A DNA stretch of 64,000 bases from Bradyrhizobium sp. ISRA464 (GTDB lineage: Bacteria > Pseudomonadota > Alphaproteobacteria > Rhizobiales > Xanthobacteraceae). The position numbers were made by a program, and so were the translations under genes. Location of the stretch: positions 3,472,001 through 3,536,000 of the forward strand of contig NZ_CP094526.1 in the NCBI RefSeq assembly GCF_029910095.1, given 5' to 3'. Of this stretch, positions 18,539 to 26,906 are shown piece after piece (within the stretch, counting starts at the first letter, position 1; each line of letters opens with the position of its first letter). The notes under the pieces are model-generated. The model saw only the letters and a list, made by a program, of their open reading frames with translations. It made no database searches and was not told the DNA's origin.

Positions 18539-19869
18539 GCCCGAAGCAACCACGCGAGGCTTCCAATCTGTTCGCTGCGGCGGGGATGGAGCAGGATGCG
18601 CCGCATCCGCTCCCCGACCGTCTGCGCCCGCGGACGCTTGCCGATGTCGTCGGCCAGGATCACATTCTCGGTCCCGACGGCGCGCTGACCCGCATGCTGG
18701 AGACGCGCACGCTGGGCTCGCTGGTGTTCTGGGGCCCGCCCGGCACCGGCAAGACCACTGTGGCGCGGCTGTTGGCCGACGCCACTGAGCTGCATTTCGA
18801 GCAGATCTCGGCGGTGTTCTCCGGCGTCGCTGATCTGAAGAAGGCGTTTGATGCCGCGCGCGCCCGCCGTGAGACCGGCAAGGGCACGCTCCTGTTCGTC
18901 GACGAGGTGCATCGCTTCAATCGCGCGCAACAGGATTCCTTCCTGCCCGTGATGGAGGACGGCACCGTGGTGCTGGTCGGCGCCACTACGGAAAATCCCT
19001 CGTTCGAGCTCAACGCGGCGCTCCTGTCGCGCGCCCGCGTGCTGGTGTTTCACTCGCTCGACGCGGCCGCGATCGAAAAGCTGTTCGCCAATGCCGAGAA
19101 GGTCGAGGGCAGGAAGCTGCCGCTTGATGCCGAGGCGCGTGCGGTGCTGGTGCGGATGGCCGATGGCGACGGCCGCGCCTCGCTGACGCTCGCCGAAGAG
19201 GTCTGGCGCGCCGCGCGCAAGGGCGAGGTGTTCAACGCGGCGCAGCTGCAGGACATCCTGCAACGCCGCGCGCCGATCTACGACAAGTCGGCCGACGGTC
19301 ACTACAACCTGATCTCGGCGCTGCATAAGTCGGTGCGCGGCTCCGATCCGGACGCGGCACTGTATTATCTTGCGCGCATGTTCGATGCCGGCGAGGACCC
19401 GCTGTTCTTGGCGCGGCGGGTGGTGCGCATGGCGGTGGAGGATATCGGGCTCGCCGATCCACAGGCGCTGGTGATCTGCAACGCCGCCAAGGATGCCTAC
19501 GACTTCCTCGGCTCGCCCGAGGGCGAGCTCGCGATCGCGCAGGCCGTGATCTATCTCGCCACCGCGCCGAAATCGAACGCGGCCTACACCGCGTTCGGGG
19601 CTGCGATGCAGACCGCCAAGCAGGGCGGCTCGCTGCTGCCGCCGAAGCACATCCTGAATTCGCCGACGAAGCTGATGAAGTCGGAAGGCTACGGCTCCGG
19701 CTATCAATACGATCACGATATGCCCGATGCGTTCTCCGGTCAGGACTATTTCCCGGAGGCGTTGGGACGCCAGACCTTCTACGATCCGCCGGACCGCGGC
19801 TTCGAACGCGAGATCCGCAAGCGGCTGGATTATTGGGAAAGGCTTCGCAAGGAGCGAGGCGGCAAATAG
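18535..19869 (+). CDS. rarA: Replication-associated recombination protein A (AAA+ ATPase)
   Basis: This 444-residue protein has Walker A GPPGTGKT at residues 67-74 and Walker B FVDEVHRF near 121-128. The N-terminal LRPRTLADVVGQDHILG is typical of RarA/MgsA. The C terminus carries the tetramerisation domain with YDFLGSPEGELAIAQAVIYL and a YQYDHD motif. RarA acts at stalled replication forks and interacts with SSB. Translation is coupled to the protease gene by a 4-base overlap, an arrangement also found in other Rhizobiales. Confidence 0.96.
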   Translation: MSPKQPREASNLFAAAGMEQDAPHPLPDRLRPRTLADVVGQDHILGPDGALTRMLETRTLGSLVFWGPPGTGKTTVARLLADATELHFEQISAVFSGVADLKKAFDAARARRETGKGTLLFVDEVHRFNRAQQDSFLPVMEDGTVVLVGATTENPSFELNAALLSRARVLVFHSLDAAAIEKLFANAEKVEGRKLPLDAEARAVLVRMADGDGRASLTLAEEVWRAARKGEVFNAAQLQDILQRRAPIYDKSADGHYNLISALHKSVRGSDPDAALYYLARMFDAGEDPLFLARRVVRMAVEDIGLADPQALVICNAAKDAYDFLGSPEGELAIAQAVIYLATAPKSNAAYTAFGAAMQTAKQGGSLLPPKHILNSPTKLMKSEGYGSGYQYDHDMPDAFSGQDYFPEALGRQTFYDPPDRGFEREIRKRLDYWERLRKERGGK

Positions 19870-19873
19870 CGCC

Positions 19874-20812
19874 TCACTTTCCGCTCTTCACGAAGTCCAG
19901 CATCTGGTCGGTCAGCCGCGTGTCCGATGTGTTGATTGAATAGACCTCCGACACGTGGCTGTGCTGCGGCAGCATGAAGGTGCGTGCACAGCCGCTCGGC
20001 CGCTTGCAGGTGGCCTGCTTCAACAGCTCGAACTGCTCGACAAAGCGCGGCGGGTCGAGCTCGGCCGCGGCGACCATCATCGGGATCGGGCTCGCGACCA
20101 GGCCCTGCAGTGAGGAGCGCTCGGCGTAGCGCGACGGGTCGGAGCCGTAATAGGCGAGCTCGGCATCGCCGACCGGAGAGGCCGTCAGGTCATAGATGCC
20201 CGACACCATGATGGCGCCGGCAAGCCCGCCGCCCTTCACCTTGTGGAATTCGGGATGGGAAACATAGCTCGCGACATGGATCGCACCGGCCGAATGGCCC
20301 ATCAGGAAGATGCGCGCGGGATCGCCGCCGCGCTCGCCGATCTTCTCCGAGACCCATTGCACGATCGCGCCCATGTCCTCAGGGCCGGCCGGCCACGGGA
20401 AGGCGGGCGCCAGGCGGTAGGTCGCGTTGACGCCGACAAAGCCGTTCTTCACCGCCCACAGCATGATGTTGTCGTAGAACGGACTGCCGGGATTGCGCTT
20501 GTTGCCCGCGACGAAGGCGCCGCCATGGATGAAGATCAGCACCGGCCGAGGCGACGACGCCGTATCCGGCGTGAACACATCGAGCAAATGACGGTCGGCA
20601 GGACCGTATTTGACGTCGCGCTCCACCTTGACGCCCTGATAGGGCTCCTTCTGCTGCAGCGGCGCGTAGAGCGCGGCTGTCTTGGGCGAGTCGCCGACGC
20701 GGCCGAGTTCCAGCAGCTTCCAGGCCAGATCGTCCGGCATCGGGCTCTGCGCCAGCGCCGGGCCCGCGATCATCACGGCCGCCGCCGCCAAGGCCGATAG
20801 TGCCAGTCTCAT
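19874..20812 (-). CDS. Secreted alpha/beta hydrolase (HSL/esterase-like)
   Basis: This 312-residue protein has a signal peptide (MRLALSALAAAAVMIAGPALAQ). The oxyanion-hole motif HGGAF is at residues 96-100 and the nucleophile elbow GHSAG at 172-176 (Ser174), typical of the hormone-sensitive-lipase/BD-FAE esterase group. A catalytic His lies near the C terminus (PQHSHVSEVYS). GGGGAAG precedes the ATG. It is convergent with rarA with only 4 bases between stops, so it is an insertion into the otherwise conserved rarA-rluC neighbourhood. The natural ester substrate is unknown. Confidence 0.9.
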   Translation of the reverse strand: MRLALSALAAAAVMIAGPALAQSPMPDDLAWKLLELGRVGDSPKTAALYAPLQQKEPYQGVKVERDVKYGPADRHLLDVFTPDTASSPRPVLIFIHGGAFVAGNKRNPGSPFYDNIMLWAVKNGFVGVNATYRLAPAFPWPAGPEDMGAIVQWVSEKIGERGGDPARIFLMGHSAGAIHVASYVSHPEFHKVKGGGLAGAIMVSGIYDLTASPVGDAELAYYGSDPSRYAERSSLQGLVASPIPMMVAAAELDPPRFVEQFELLKQATCKRPSGCARTFMLPQHSHVSEVYSINTSDTRLTDQMLDFVKSGK

Positions 20813-20944
20813 TGCAAGCTTCCCCGTCGATTGCCGCGTGCGGCCGAAGGCGGCCGATGTCGCGCTGGATTTACACCGATTTCGCCGTGACGATTCGCGG
20901 CATTTGCGCTACGCACAATGCAGGTCTGGAGCCGAAAAATCACC

Positions 20945-22207
20945 ATGAGCCGCCGCATCAAGAGAACGATATCGCCGGGCGATCGCGCCAAGGACCGAGC
21001 CAAGGATCAAGCCAAGGATCGCCCCAAGCACCGGACAAAGGGCGGGCCGGAGCAGCGCAGCCGCAAGCCGGACGAGCGCAAGGCAAGCGACCGTCCGCCG
21101 GCGCACCGCGCGCCCGGCAAGGCGGCGCGTTTTGCCGAGCCGCGCCGTGAGCGGCGGGAGCGGGGCGAGCCCGTCGCCCCGACACCGGCGAAAGCTGTGA
21201 GCGAGCGGCCGCTGCCGACCAAGGTGCAGACCGTCGTGGTGACGGCGGACGAGAACGGCATGCGGATCGATCGCTTCCTCGAGGCGCGGTTTCCGGGCCT
21301 GTCGTTCTCCCACATCCAGCGCATCGTCCGCAAAGGCGAGCTCAGGGTCAACGGCAAGCGTGCCGATTCCAAGGACCGGCTGGAGGAGGGGCAGAGCGTC
21401 CGCATCCCGCCGTTGCGGCTCGATGCGCCCAAGGCGGCGGGCGTGCTGTCCGAGGCCCAGACCAGGACCTTGCAGGCGCTGAAGGAGATGACCCTCTACG
21501 AGGACGACGACGTGCTGGTGCTGAACAAGCCGGCAGGTCTCGCCGTGCAGGGTGGCTCCGGCATGACGCGCCATGTCGACCAGATGCTGGAGGTGATGCG
21601 CGATGCCAAGGGCCAGAAGCCGCGCCTGGTGCATCGCCTCGACCGGGAGACATCGGGCTGCCTCTTGGTCGCCAAAACGCGGTTTGCCGCGACGCATCTG
21701 ACCGGCGCCTTCCGACATCGCTCCGCGCGCAAGATCTACTGGGCGCTGGTCGCCGGCGTGCCGAAACCGAAGCAGGGCCGCATCTCGACCTATCTCGCCA
21801 AGGAGGAGAGCGAGGAGGACACCATCATGCGGATCGCGGCGCATGGCGACGAGGGCGCCAGCCATGCCGTGACCTATTATGCGGTGGTCGAGACCTCGGC
21901 GCAGAAGCTCGCCTGGGTCTCGCTGAAGCCGGTGACCGGTCGGACGCATCAATTGCGCGCGCACATGGCGCATATCGATCACGCGATCGTCGGCGATCCC
22001 AAATATTTCAACAAGGAGAATTGGGAGCTGCCCGGCGGTCTGCAGAACCGGCTGCACCTGCTCGCCCGCCGCATCGTGATTCCGCACCCGCGCGGCGGCG
22101 TGATCGACGCGACTGCACCGCTGCCGCCGCACATGCTGCAATCCTGGAATCTGCTTGGGCTCGAGTCTGACCGGTTCGACCCGATCGAGAACGCGCCCGA
22201 GGAATGA
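20945..22207 (+). CDS. RluC/RluD-type 23S rRNA pseudouridine synthase with basic N-terminal extension
   Basis: The chosen ATG at 20945 gives 420 residues. The first about 90 residues are Lys/Arg/Asp repeats (DRAKDRAKDQAKDRPK) and are probably disordered RNA-binding sequence. Next come an S4 domain (MRIDRFLEARFPGLSFSHIQ, residues about 102-150) and the catalytic domain with HRLDRETSG, where Asp233 is the nucleophile. ALVAGVPKP and GRTHQLRAHM are further RluA-family motifs. It isomerises uridines in 23S rRNA. The long N-terminal extension exceeds typical RluC (about 320 residues). Confidence 0.92.
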   Translation: MSRRIKRTISPGDRAKDRAKDQAKDRPKHRTKGGPEQRSRKPDERKASDRPPAHRAPGKAARFAEPRRERRERGEPVAPTPAKAVSERPLPTKVQTVVVTADENGMRIDRFLEARFPGLSFSHIQRIVRKGELRVNGKRADSKDRLEEGQSVRIPPLRLDAPKAAGVLSEAQTRTLQALKEMTLYEDDDVLVLNKPAGLAVQGGSGMTRHVDQMLEVMRDAKGQKPRLVHRLDRETSGCLLVAKTRFAATHLTGAFRHRSARKIYWALVAGVPKPKQGRISTYLAKEESEEDTIMRIAAHGDEGASHAVTYYAVVETSAQKLAWVSLKPVTGRTHQLRAHMAHIDHAIVGDPKYFNKENWELPGGLQNRLHLLARRIVIPHPRGGVIDATAPLPPHMLQSWNLLGLESDRFDPIENAPEE

Positions 22208-22339
22208 CCGGCGCTCAGGCGCCGGCGCGGAATAAACTTCGCCGACAGCAACAACGATCAAAGCGGTGTCGAACGTCGCGGCTACCGTGCCGTGTGCCGG
22301 GATCGGCCGGCGTGCGTTCATGATCGAAAGGGGTTGTGT

Positions 22340-23560
22340 ATGACCAGGACCTGGCTCCGCACGGCGCTGCTCCTCGGGCTTCTTGGCTCGGCCGCCATCA
22401 CCGCGACGGCCCTCGCTGAAACGGTCGTGCTCCGCGGCGGCAATCTTTACGCCTCGCCCGACGCAGCTCCGCTACCCAATTCCGTGATCGAGATGACCGA
22501 CGGCGTCATCAGCGCGGTCGGCAAGTCCGGCGACATCCAGGTGCCCGCGGATGCGCGCGTGATCGATTGCAGCGGCAAGACGATCGTTGCAGGCTTCTGG
22601 AACAGCCACGTCCATTTCACGCAAGGCGTCTGGCACAATGCCGGCACCGCACCCGCGGCGCCATTGACCGAGCATATGCAGCAGATGCTGACCCGATGGG
22701 GCTTTACGACGGTGTGGGATCTCGGCTCGGATCCCAGGGACACGCTGGCGCTGCGCCGGCGTATCACCGCGAACGAAGTCGCGGGTCCCAACATCCTGCT
22801 CGCCGGCAGCATCTTCCCGAAGGACGGCCATCCCGCCTATCTGCCGGCAGAGATGCAGCTACCCGAGGCGTCCACGCCGGACGAGGCGTCGCAGCTGGCG
22901 CGCACCTACGTGAACCTCCATCTCGACGGCGTGAAGCTGTTCACCGGTGTGTACAAGGGAAACAGGCCCGTCGTGAACATGGACCCGGCCGTTGCCAAGG
23001 CCGCCGTCGACGTGGCGCATGCGCAGGGCAAGCCGGTGTTTGCCCATCCGCAGAACAGGATCGGCGTCGAGACGGTGATCGCGGCCGGCGTCGACGTGCT
23101 CGCGCACACCGTCCCGAGTGAAAGCAGCTATACGGCGGAGCAGCTGGCGCATTTCAAGGCGCAGGGCATCGCACTGATTCCGACTCTGTCGCTGTTTACC
23201 ACCGTCGTCCTCGATCCCGCCGTGACAAATCGCCTGCTCGCCGCAACCGTCAATCAGCTCGAGCAGTTCTCCGAGAATGGTGGCGCGGTTCTGTTCGGCA
23301 CCGATGTCGGCTTCACCACGCTTTATGACACCACGCAGGAATATGAGCTGATGCACCGCGCGCTGTCGGAGCGCCAGATCCTGGCGTCGCTGACGTCAAA
23401 TCCGGCGCGATATTTCAAGGCTGCGAAGAAGGGACGGGTGGAACAGGGTTTCGACGCCGATGTCGTGGTGCTCGACGGCGACCCCCTGAACGACGTCCAC
23501 AATCTCGCGAAAGTGAGCTACACCATCCGCGCCGGTCACGTGATTTATCAGAAACCGTGA
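22340..23560 (+). CDS. Secreted amidohydrolase family protein
   Basis: The ATG at 22340 gives 406 residues with a signal peptide (MTRTWLRTALLLGLLGSAAI...ALA). His90-Val-His92 (NSHVHFT), HPQNRIGVETVI and LAHTVPSESS supply metal ligands, and GTDVGFT supplies the late Asp of the TIM-barrel amidohydrolase fold. The C-terminal GFDADVVVLDGDPLNDV is typical of imidazolonepropionase/prolidase-like members. It is exported to the periplasm. The substrate is not predictable. Confidence 0.9.
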   Translation: MTRTWLRTALLLGLLGSAAITATALAETVVLRGGNLYASPDAAPLPNSVIEMTDGVISAVGKSGDIQVPADARVIDCSGKTIVAGFWNSHVHFTQGVWHNAGTAPAAPLTEHMQQMLTRWGFTTVWDLGSDPRDTLALRRRITANEVAGPNILLAGSIFPKDGHPAYLPAEMQLPEASTPDEASQLARTYVNLHLDGVKLFTGVYKGNRPVVNMDPAVAKAAVDVAHAQGKPVFAHPQNRIGVETVIAAGVDVLAHTVPSESSYTAEQLAHFKAQGIALIPTLSLFTTVVLDPAVTNRLLAATVNQLEQFSENGGAVLFGTDVGFTTLYDTTQEYELMHRALSERQILASLTSNPARYFKAAKKGRVEQGFDADVVVLDGDPLNDVHNLAKVSYTIRAGHVIYQKP

Positions 23561-23618
23561 AAGCAGAGCATACGACCCATGACTTGAAGCGTTGCCGCAG
23601 AAGGACGACATCTTGGTC

Positions 23619-23930
23619 ATGAAACGCTTGTTGATCATGGTTTGTGCGGCGATCTGCATGGTGGGGGCGACGGGCGCGTTTGCGCAGACCATTCCACCGG
23701 GTGGCTCGATCTACAATCCGCCACCGCCCAGGCCTCCACCGCCGCCCAAGATCGAGGTGCCGGCAATCCCCAAAATGGACGCTCTGCCCACCCGGCCGAG
23801 CGTCAGCTCCAGGGGGCGCGCGTCGTTTGGCGACCGCATGAGCCGATGCATGGACGAGGCCGCCTCCGGCGGCGGATTGAGCCAGGTCGGTCGTGCCGCC
23901 TATGCGAGATCCTGCGCCAATGGCGATTAG
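23619..23930 (+). CDS. Small secreted proline-rich hypothetical protein
   Basis: The ATG at 23619 gives 103 residues: a signal peptide (MKRLLIMVCAAICMVGATGAFAQ), a proline-rich linker with PPPPRPPPPPK, and a C-terminal segment (DRMSRCMDEAASGGGLSQVG) containing two Cys (RC.., SCANGD) that may form a disulfide. I do not recognise a function. It follows the amidohydrolase by 58 bases and may be cotranscribed with it. Confidence 0.75.
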   Translation: MKRLLIMVCAAICMVGATGAFAQTIPPGGSIYNPPPPRPPPPPKIEVPAIPKMDALPTRPSVSSRGRASFGDRMSRCMDEAASGGGLSQVGRAAYARSCANGD

Positions 23931-24103
23931 AGCGTGGGCTGATGAGCAGGCCTTGCCGGAGCACCGCGAGAGGTATCGGCTGCGGCTGTTGGCGAACCTC
24001 TCGTGACCGCGTCAGCGCGACGTCATCGCCGAACAATCGGGCAGCGATACCGACAGCCTGCGACGCCGGACTCACGGCAATCCGAACATGCGGAAACGGC
24101 GGC

Positions 24104-24313
24104 TTATCCGAGCGGACTGTCCTGATTTCGTCTTACGATCTTGAGTGTGAGCAGGACGGCTCCGAGCACGAGGAGCAGGAGTCCTATGACAAATGTCCCG
24201 GCGGACTCGAATGTCGCGCCGACCGCCGTCAGCAAGCAGCCAAGAATGATTGCGACAAGCCCGCCAAGCTTCTTTAGCAGCAGAAGCTGCCCGTCACTCG
24301 CGTGCGCTTCCAT
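24104..24313 (-). CDS. Small inner-membrane hypothetical protein
   Basis: A start at 24313 after GAGG gives 69 residues (MEAHASDGQLLLLKKLGGLV) with two membrane helices at about residues 14-33 and 38-60, and a basic tail KIVRRNQDSPLG. The frame opens further upstream, but that part looks non-coding. I do not recognise a family. It is an isolated gene. Confidence 0.65.
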   Translation of the reverse strand: MEAHASDGQLLLLKKLGGLVAIILGCLLTAVGATFESAGTFVIGLLLLVLGAVLLTLKIVRRNQDSPLG

Positions 24314-24782
24314 GATCAACCTCGCTCTTTGAGTGATGCGGCCACCACGAGCCAGTTGCTTGGACGAGCGACAGGCTCGCATTCGCAGGCTGCAATCGTA
24401 CACTCGCGCACCCACGGTGGAAATCCTTTGCTGATGACTTTCTCTTTGATTGAATTGCGCTCTGACGATTGGGACAATCGCGCTTACTTAGCGGCGCGAT
24501 GGAACAAGGCAGGCGCTTCGATTGAGCGGCGCATCCCGCCGCGGCAGCGGAACTTCGGGACGCGCAACGCGTCCCGACACATTTGTCGCAAAGTGTTCGC
24601 GACAAAGCCCTGCAAAGCGCTTCAAGTCGAACAGCGAAGGGAACAATTCGCAGATGTATCCGACGCTCGCCAGAGTGCCGAGCGAGTTGCTCGGAATCTG
24701 CCTGGCCGAGACCGGGGGGCGCGTCTGGCGCCGGCAATATCTCGAACACGAATTCTCGATCAAGAGCGTGTCGAAGCTGCCG
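24314..24782. other. Gap without convincing gene
   Basis: About 470 bases lie between the small membrane gene and the Crp gene end. Frames on both strands cover it (for example 24522-24983 plus), but none shows a recognisable domain, ribosome binding site or hydrophobic pattern. No repeat or transposon remnant was recognised. Confidence 0.4.
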
Positions 24783-25580
24783 TCAGGCAGATACCGCCCT
24801 TGGCTGCAAATAGTCGGGATTGAATTCCGCCAGAGCTTCAAGCTCGCTGCGCCGTGGAAGCACGACGGTGTGTCCCTGCCACTCCAGCAGCTTGCGCTGC
24901 CTGAGCGCCTGCAGGGTGCGGTTGGTGTGCACGGTCGAGAGTCCGCAGGCGGCGGCAAGCTCTGCCTGTATCAGCGGAAATGAAAAGCTGTTCTCATTGA
25001 GCAATCCGACGAACTCAAGTCGCGTCGCGATCTCGCAGAAGAGGTGGCCGATCCGTTGGATTGCATCGCGCGAGCCGAGGCTTCCGACCCATTGGCGAAA
25101 AATCGCCGCGTCGATCAAGGTCTCGCGCCAAAACGCATGCATGAGGGTCGGGGACTTGTCGAGCAGGGCTCTCAGCGACGCATGCGTCACCATGCCGACA
25201 GTGCTCGGTCCCGCACTGCAGAGGTCATGATCCATCACCGGCAGATACAACGTCATCAAATCGGGCATGTCGCCCGGGACGTGCAGCGACAGAATCTGAC
25301 CGCGATCGCCAATGATCTTCCGACGATACAGAAAGCCGTTCATCAGGACAGCGCAGCGAACCGCCGCATCCCCTTCCTTGAGCAGGCATTCGCGATCGTT
25401 CAATGTTCTGATCGTGTGAGGAAGGGCTTCCAGTGCGGTACGGTCCTGATCTGAAATGCCAACGCCGGCGTGCAAGCGGGCCACTAACTTTTGGTGCATA
25501 TGCTCGAGTGTCGACAAGAGCGCGATCCCGATGTCATTCAATCCAATGGTGACGCTCCAGTTATCATCGAAGACCGGCAT
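24783..25580 (-). CDS. Crp/Fnr family transcriptional regulator
   Basis: This 265-residue protein has an N-terminal cyclic-nucleotide-type effector domain (about 55-150: ECLLKEGDAAVRCAVLMNGF, LHVPGDMPDL) and a C-terminal winged helix (about 195-255: LIQAELAAACGLSTVHTNRT). No FNR-type cysteine cluster is visible. The start could instead be the internal ATG at 25499 (MHQKLVARLHAG), since neither start has a clear ribosome binding site. It lies 16 bases downstream of the DUF6894 gene on the same strand. Confidence 0.9.
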   Translation of the reverse strand: MPVFDDNWSVTIGLNDIGIALLSTLEHMHQKLVARLHAGVGISDQDRTALEALPHTIRTLNDRECLLKEGDAAVRCAVLMNGFLYRRKIIGDRGQILSLHVPGDMPDLMTLYLPVMDHDLCSAGPSTVGMVTHASLRALLDKSPTLMHAFWRETLIDAAIFRQWVGSLGSRDAIQRIGHLFCEIATRLEFVGLLNENSFSFPLIQAELAAACGLSTVHTNRTLQALRQRKLLEWQGHTVVLPRRSELEALAEFNPDYLQPRAVSA

Positions 25581-25596
25581 GACGCCCGAACATCCG

Positions 25597-25830
25597 TCAA
25601 CTCCACCAACTGGTGGCGACCGTTACGGTTGCACCAGCGACGACATGCTCGCCATCCCTGATCTCAATCGTCAGGCGATCTTCGCGGCCCTGTCGAGTGA
25701 AATCGCGAGCGGCATCGCCAAGAGCGACCAAGGCCAGCTCCCGCGCCACATCGACGCCGGGCAGGTCTTCTCCGACGTCATCCCGGATGACGCCGGTCGC
25801 GTCGCGATAATCGAAGAAATAGCGGGGCAT
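25597..25830 (-). CDS. DUF6894 family small protein
   Basis: ATG 25830 gives 77 residues beginning MPRYFFDYRDATGVIRDDVG. The PRYFFD start and the DLPG(V/L)DVAREL(A)LVALGDAARD region match the DUF6894 family, which is abundant in Bradyrhizobium and of unknown function. It is immediately upstream of the Crp-type regulator. There is no strong ribosome binding site. Confidence 0.85.
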   Translation of the reverse strand: MPRYFFDYRDATGVIRDDVGEDLPGVDVARELALVALGDAARDFTRQGREDRLTIEIRDGEHVVAGATVTVATSWWS

Positions 25831-25943
25831 GCGGAGCAAATTCGCGACGGAGACCCTTGTTCCAATTTTCGGATCAGCGATTCCAGTGAGCGGAACCCGG
25901 CGTCAGCCGAGACGGCTCGCAGACTGGCCGCGACGAGGCCAAG

Positions 25944-25977
25944 AGGTGCGAGGATTTTGGAGGTGCGAGGATTTTGG
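25944..25977. repeat. 17-bp tandem direct repeat
   Basis: AGGTGCGAGGATTTTGG occurs twice head to tail at 25944-25960 and 25961-25977. It lies in the spacer between the divergent DUF6894 and ATP12 genes, probably produced by replication slippage. Confidence 0.8.
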
Positions 25978-26057
25978 CGAGTCCCATCAGCTTTATTTGC
26001 CGGTGTCCCTGACATATCTTGCGGGCAAATCCCTCGGAACGAAAGCCGGCCGGCGCG

Positions 26058-26843
26058 ATGCGCGAACTCTTCGACGAAGTTGCAGGACAATCCCCGATCG
26101 ATCCGCAGGAGGCGGTGCGGCGTCAAACCCGCGCCCCCCAGCGCAAGCGCTTCTACAAGAGCGCCGGTGTCGCGGAGGCCGACGGCGGATTTTCAGTCAC
26201 ACTCGACGACCGGTCGATCCGCTCGCCCTCGGGCAAGCCGATCGTTGTGCCGTCGCGCGCGATCGCCGACACGATCGCGGCGGAGTGGAATGCGCAAGGC
26301 GAGACCATCGACCCCCTGACCATGCCGCTGACGCGCTTTGCCAACAGCGTCGTCGAGGGAGTGATCGATCGCGTCGATGAGGTGTCCGAGGACGCCGCGA
26401 AATTTCTCGGCAGCGACATGCTGTTCTATCGGGCCGGCCATCCCGAGGCGCTGGTGGCGCGCGAGGCGGCGCATTGGGACCCGGTCCTGTTCTGGGCCGC
26501 CGACACGCTCGGGGCCCATTTCATCCTGGCCGAGGGGATCATGCATGTCGGCCAGCCCGAGGCCGCGATCGCGGCGGCGCGGGCTGCGTTTCCGGCGGAT
26601 CCATGGTCGGTCGCCGCCGTTCACGTCGTGACGACGCTGACGGGCTCGGCGCTGCTGGCGCTGGCGCTGGCGCATGGCTTTCGCGACGAGGACCAGGTCT
26701 GGGCCGCCGCCCATGTCGATGAAGACTGGAACATCGAGAAGTGGGGCGTCGACGAGGAGGTCGCCGCGCGCCGCGCCGCCCGGCTGGTCGATTTCAAGGC
26801 CGCGGCCGGCATCCTCCGGGCTCTGGCGTCGCCCGTCGGTTAA
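26058..26843 (+). CDS. ATP12 family F1-ATPase assembly chaperone
   Basis: The ATG at 26058 gives 261 residues (MRELFDEVAGQSPIDPQEAV). KRFYKSAGV, GFSVTLDDRSIRSPSGKP and IAAEWNAQ are conserved ATP12 segments. DMLFYRAGHPEAL, HWDPVLFWA and HVVTTLTGSALLALALA mark the C-terminal helical domain. ATP12 binds the F1 alpha subunit during ATP synthase assembly. Related bacteria place it after rluC; here about 3.8 kb of accessory genes separate them. Confidence 0.94.
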   Translation: MRELFDEVAGQSPIDPQEAVRRQTRAPQRKRFYKSAGVAEADGGFSVTLDDRSIRSPSGKPIVVPSRAIADTIAAEWNAQGETIDPLTMPLTRFANSVVEGVIDRVDEVSEDAAKFLGSDMLFYRAGHPEALVAREAAHWDPVLFWAADTLGAHFILAEGIMHVGQPEAAIAAARAAFPADPWSVAAVHVVTTLTGSALLALALAHGFRDEDQVWAAAHVDEDWNIEKWGVDEEVAARRAARLVDFKAAAGILRALASPVG

Positions 26844-26906
26844 CGAGGGGTTTAGGACGCTCGGCTAGCCTGCCGCACGATCTTACCGGCCGGCCGAGAC
26901 CCCCAT

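Noticed and set aside
16964..18553. 529-codon minus-strand frame
   Set aside because: It is antisense to the Deg protease, which has a full catalytic triad.
24488..24983. Overlapping frames on both strands near the Crp gene end
   Set aside because: They overlap each other and the Crp gene and lack recognisable features. They are not supported as genes.
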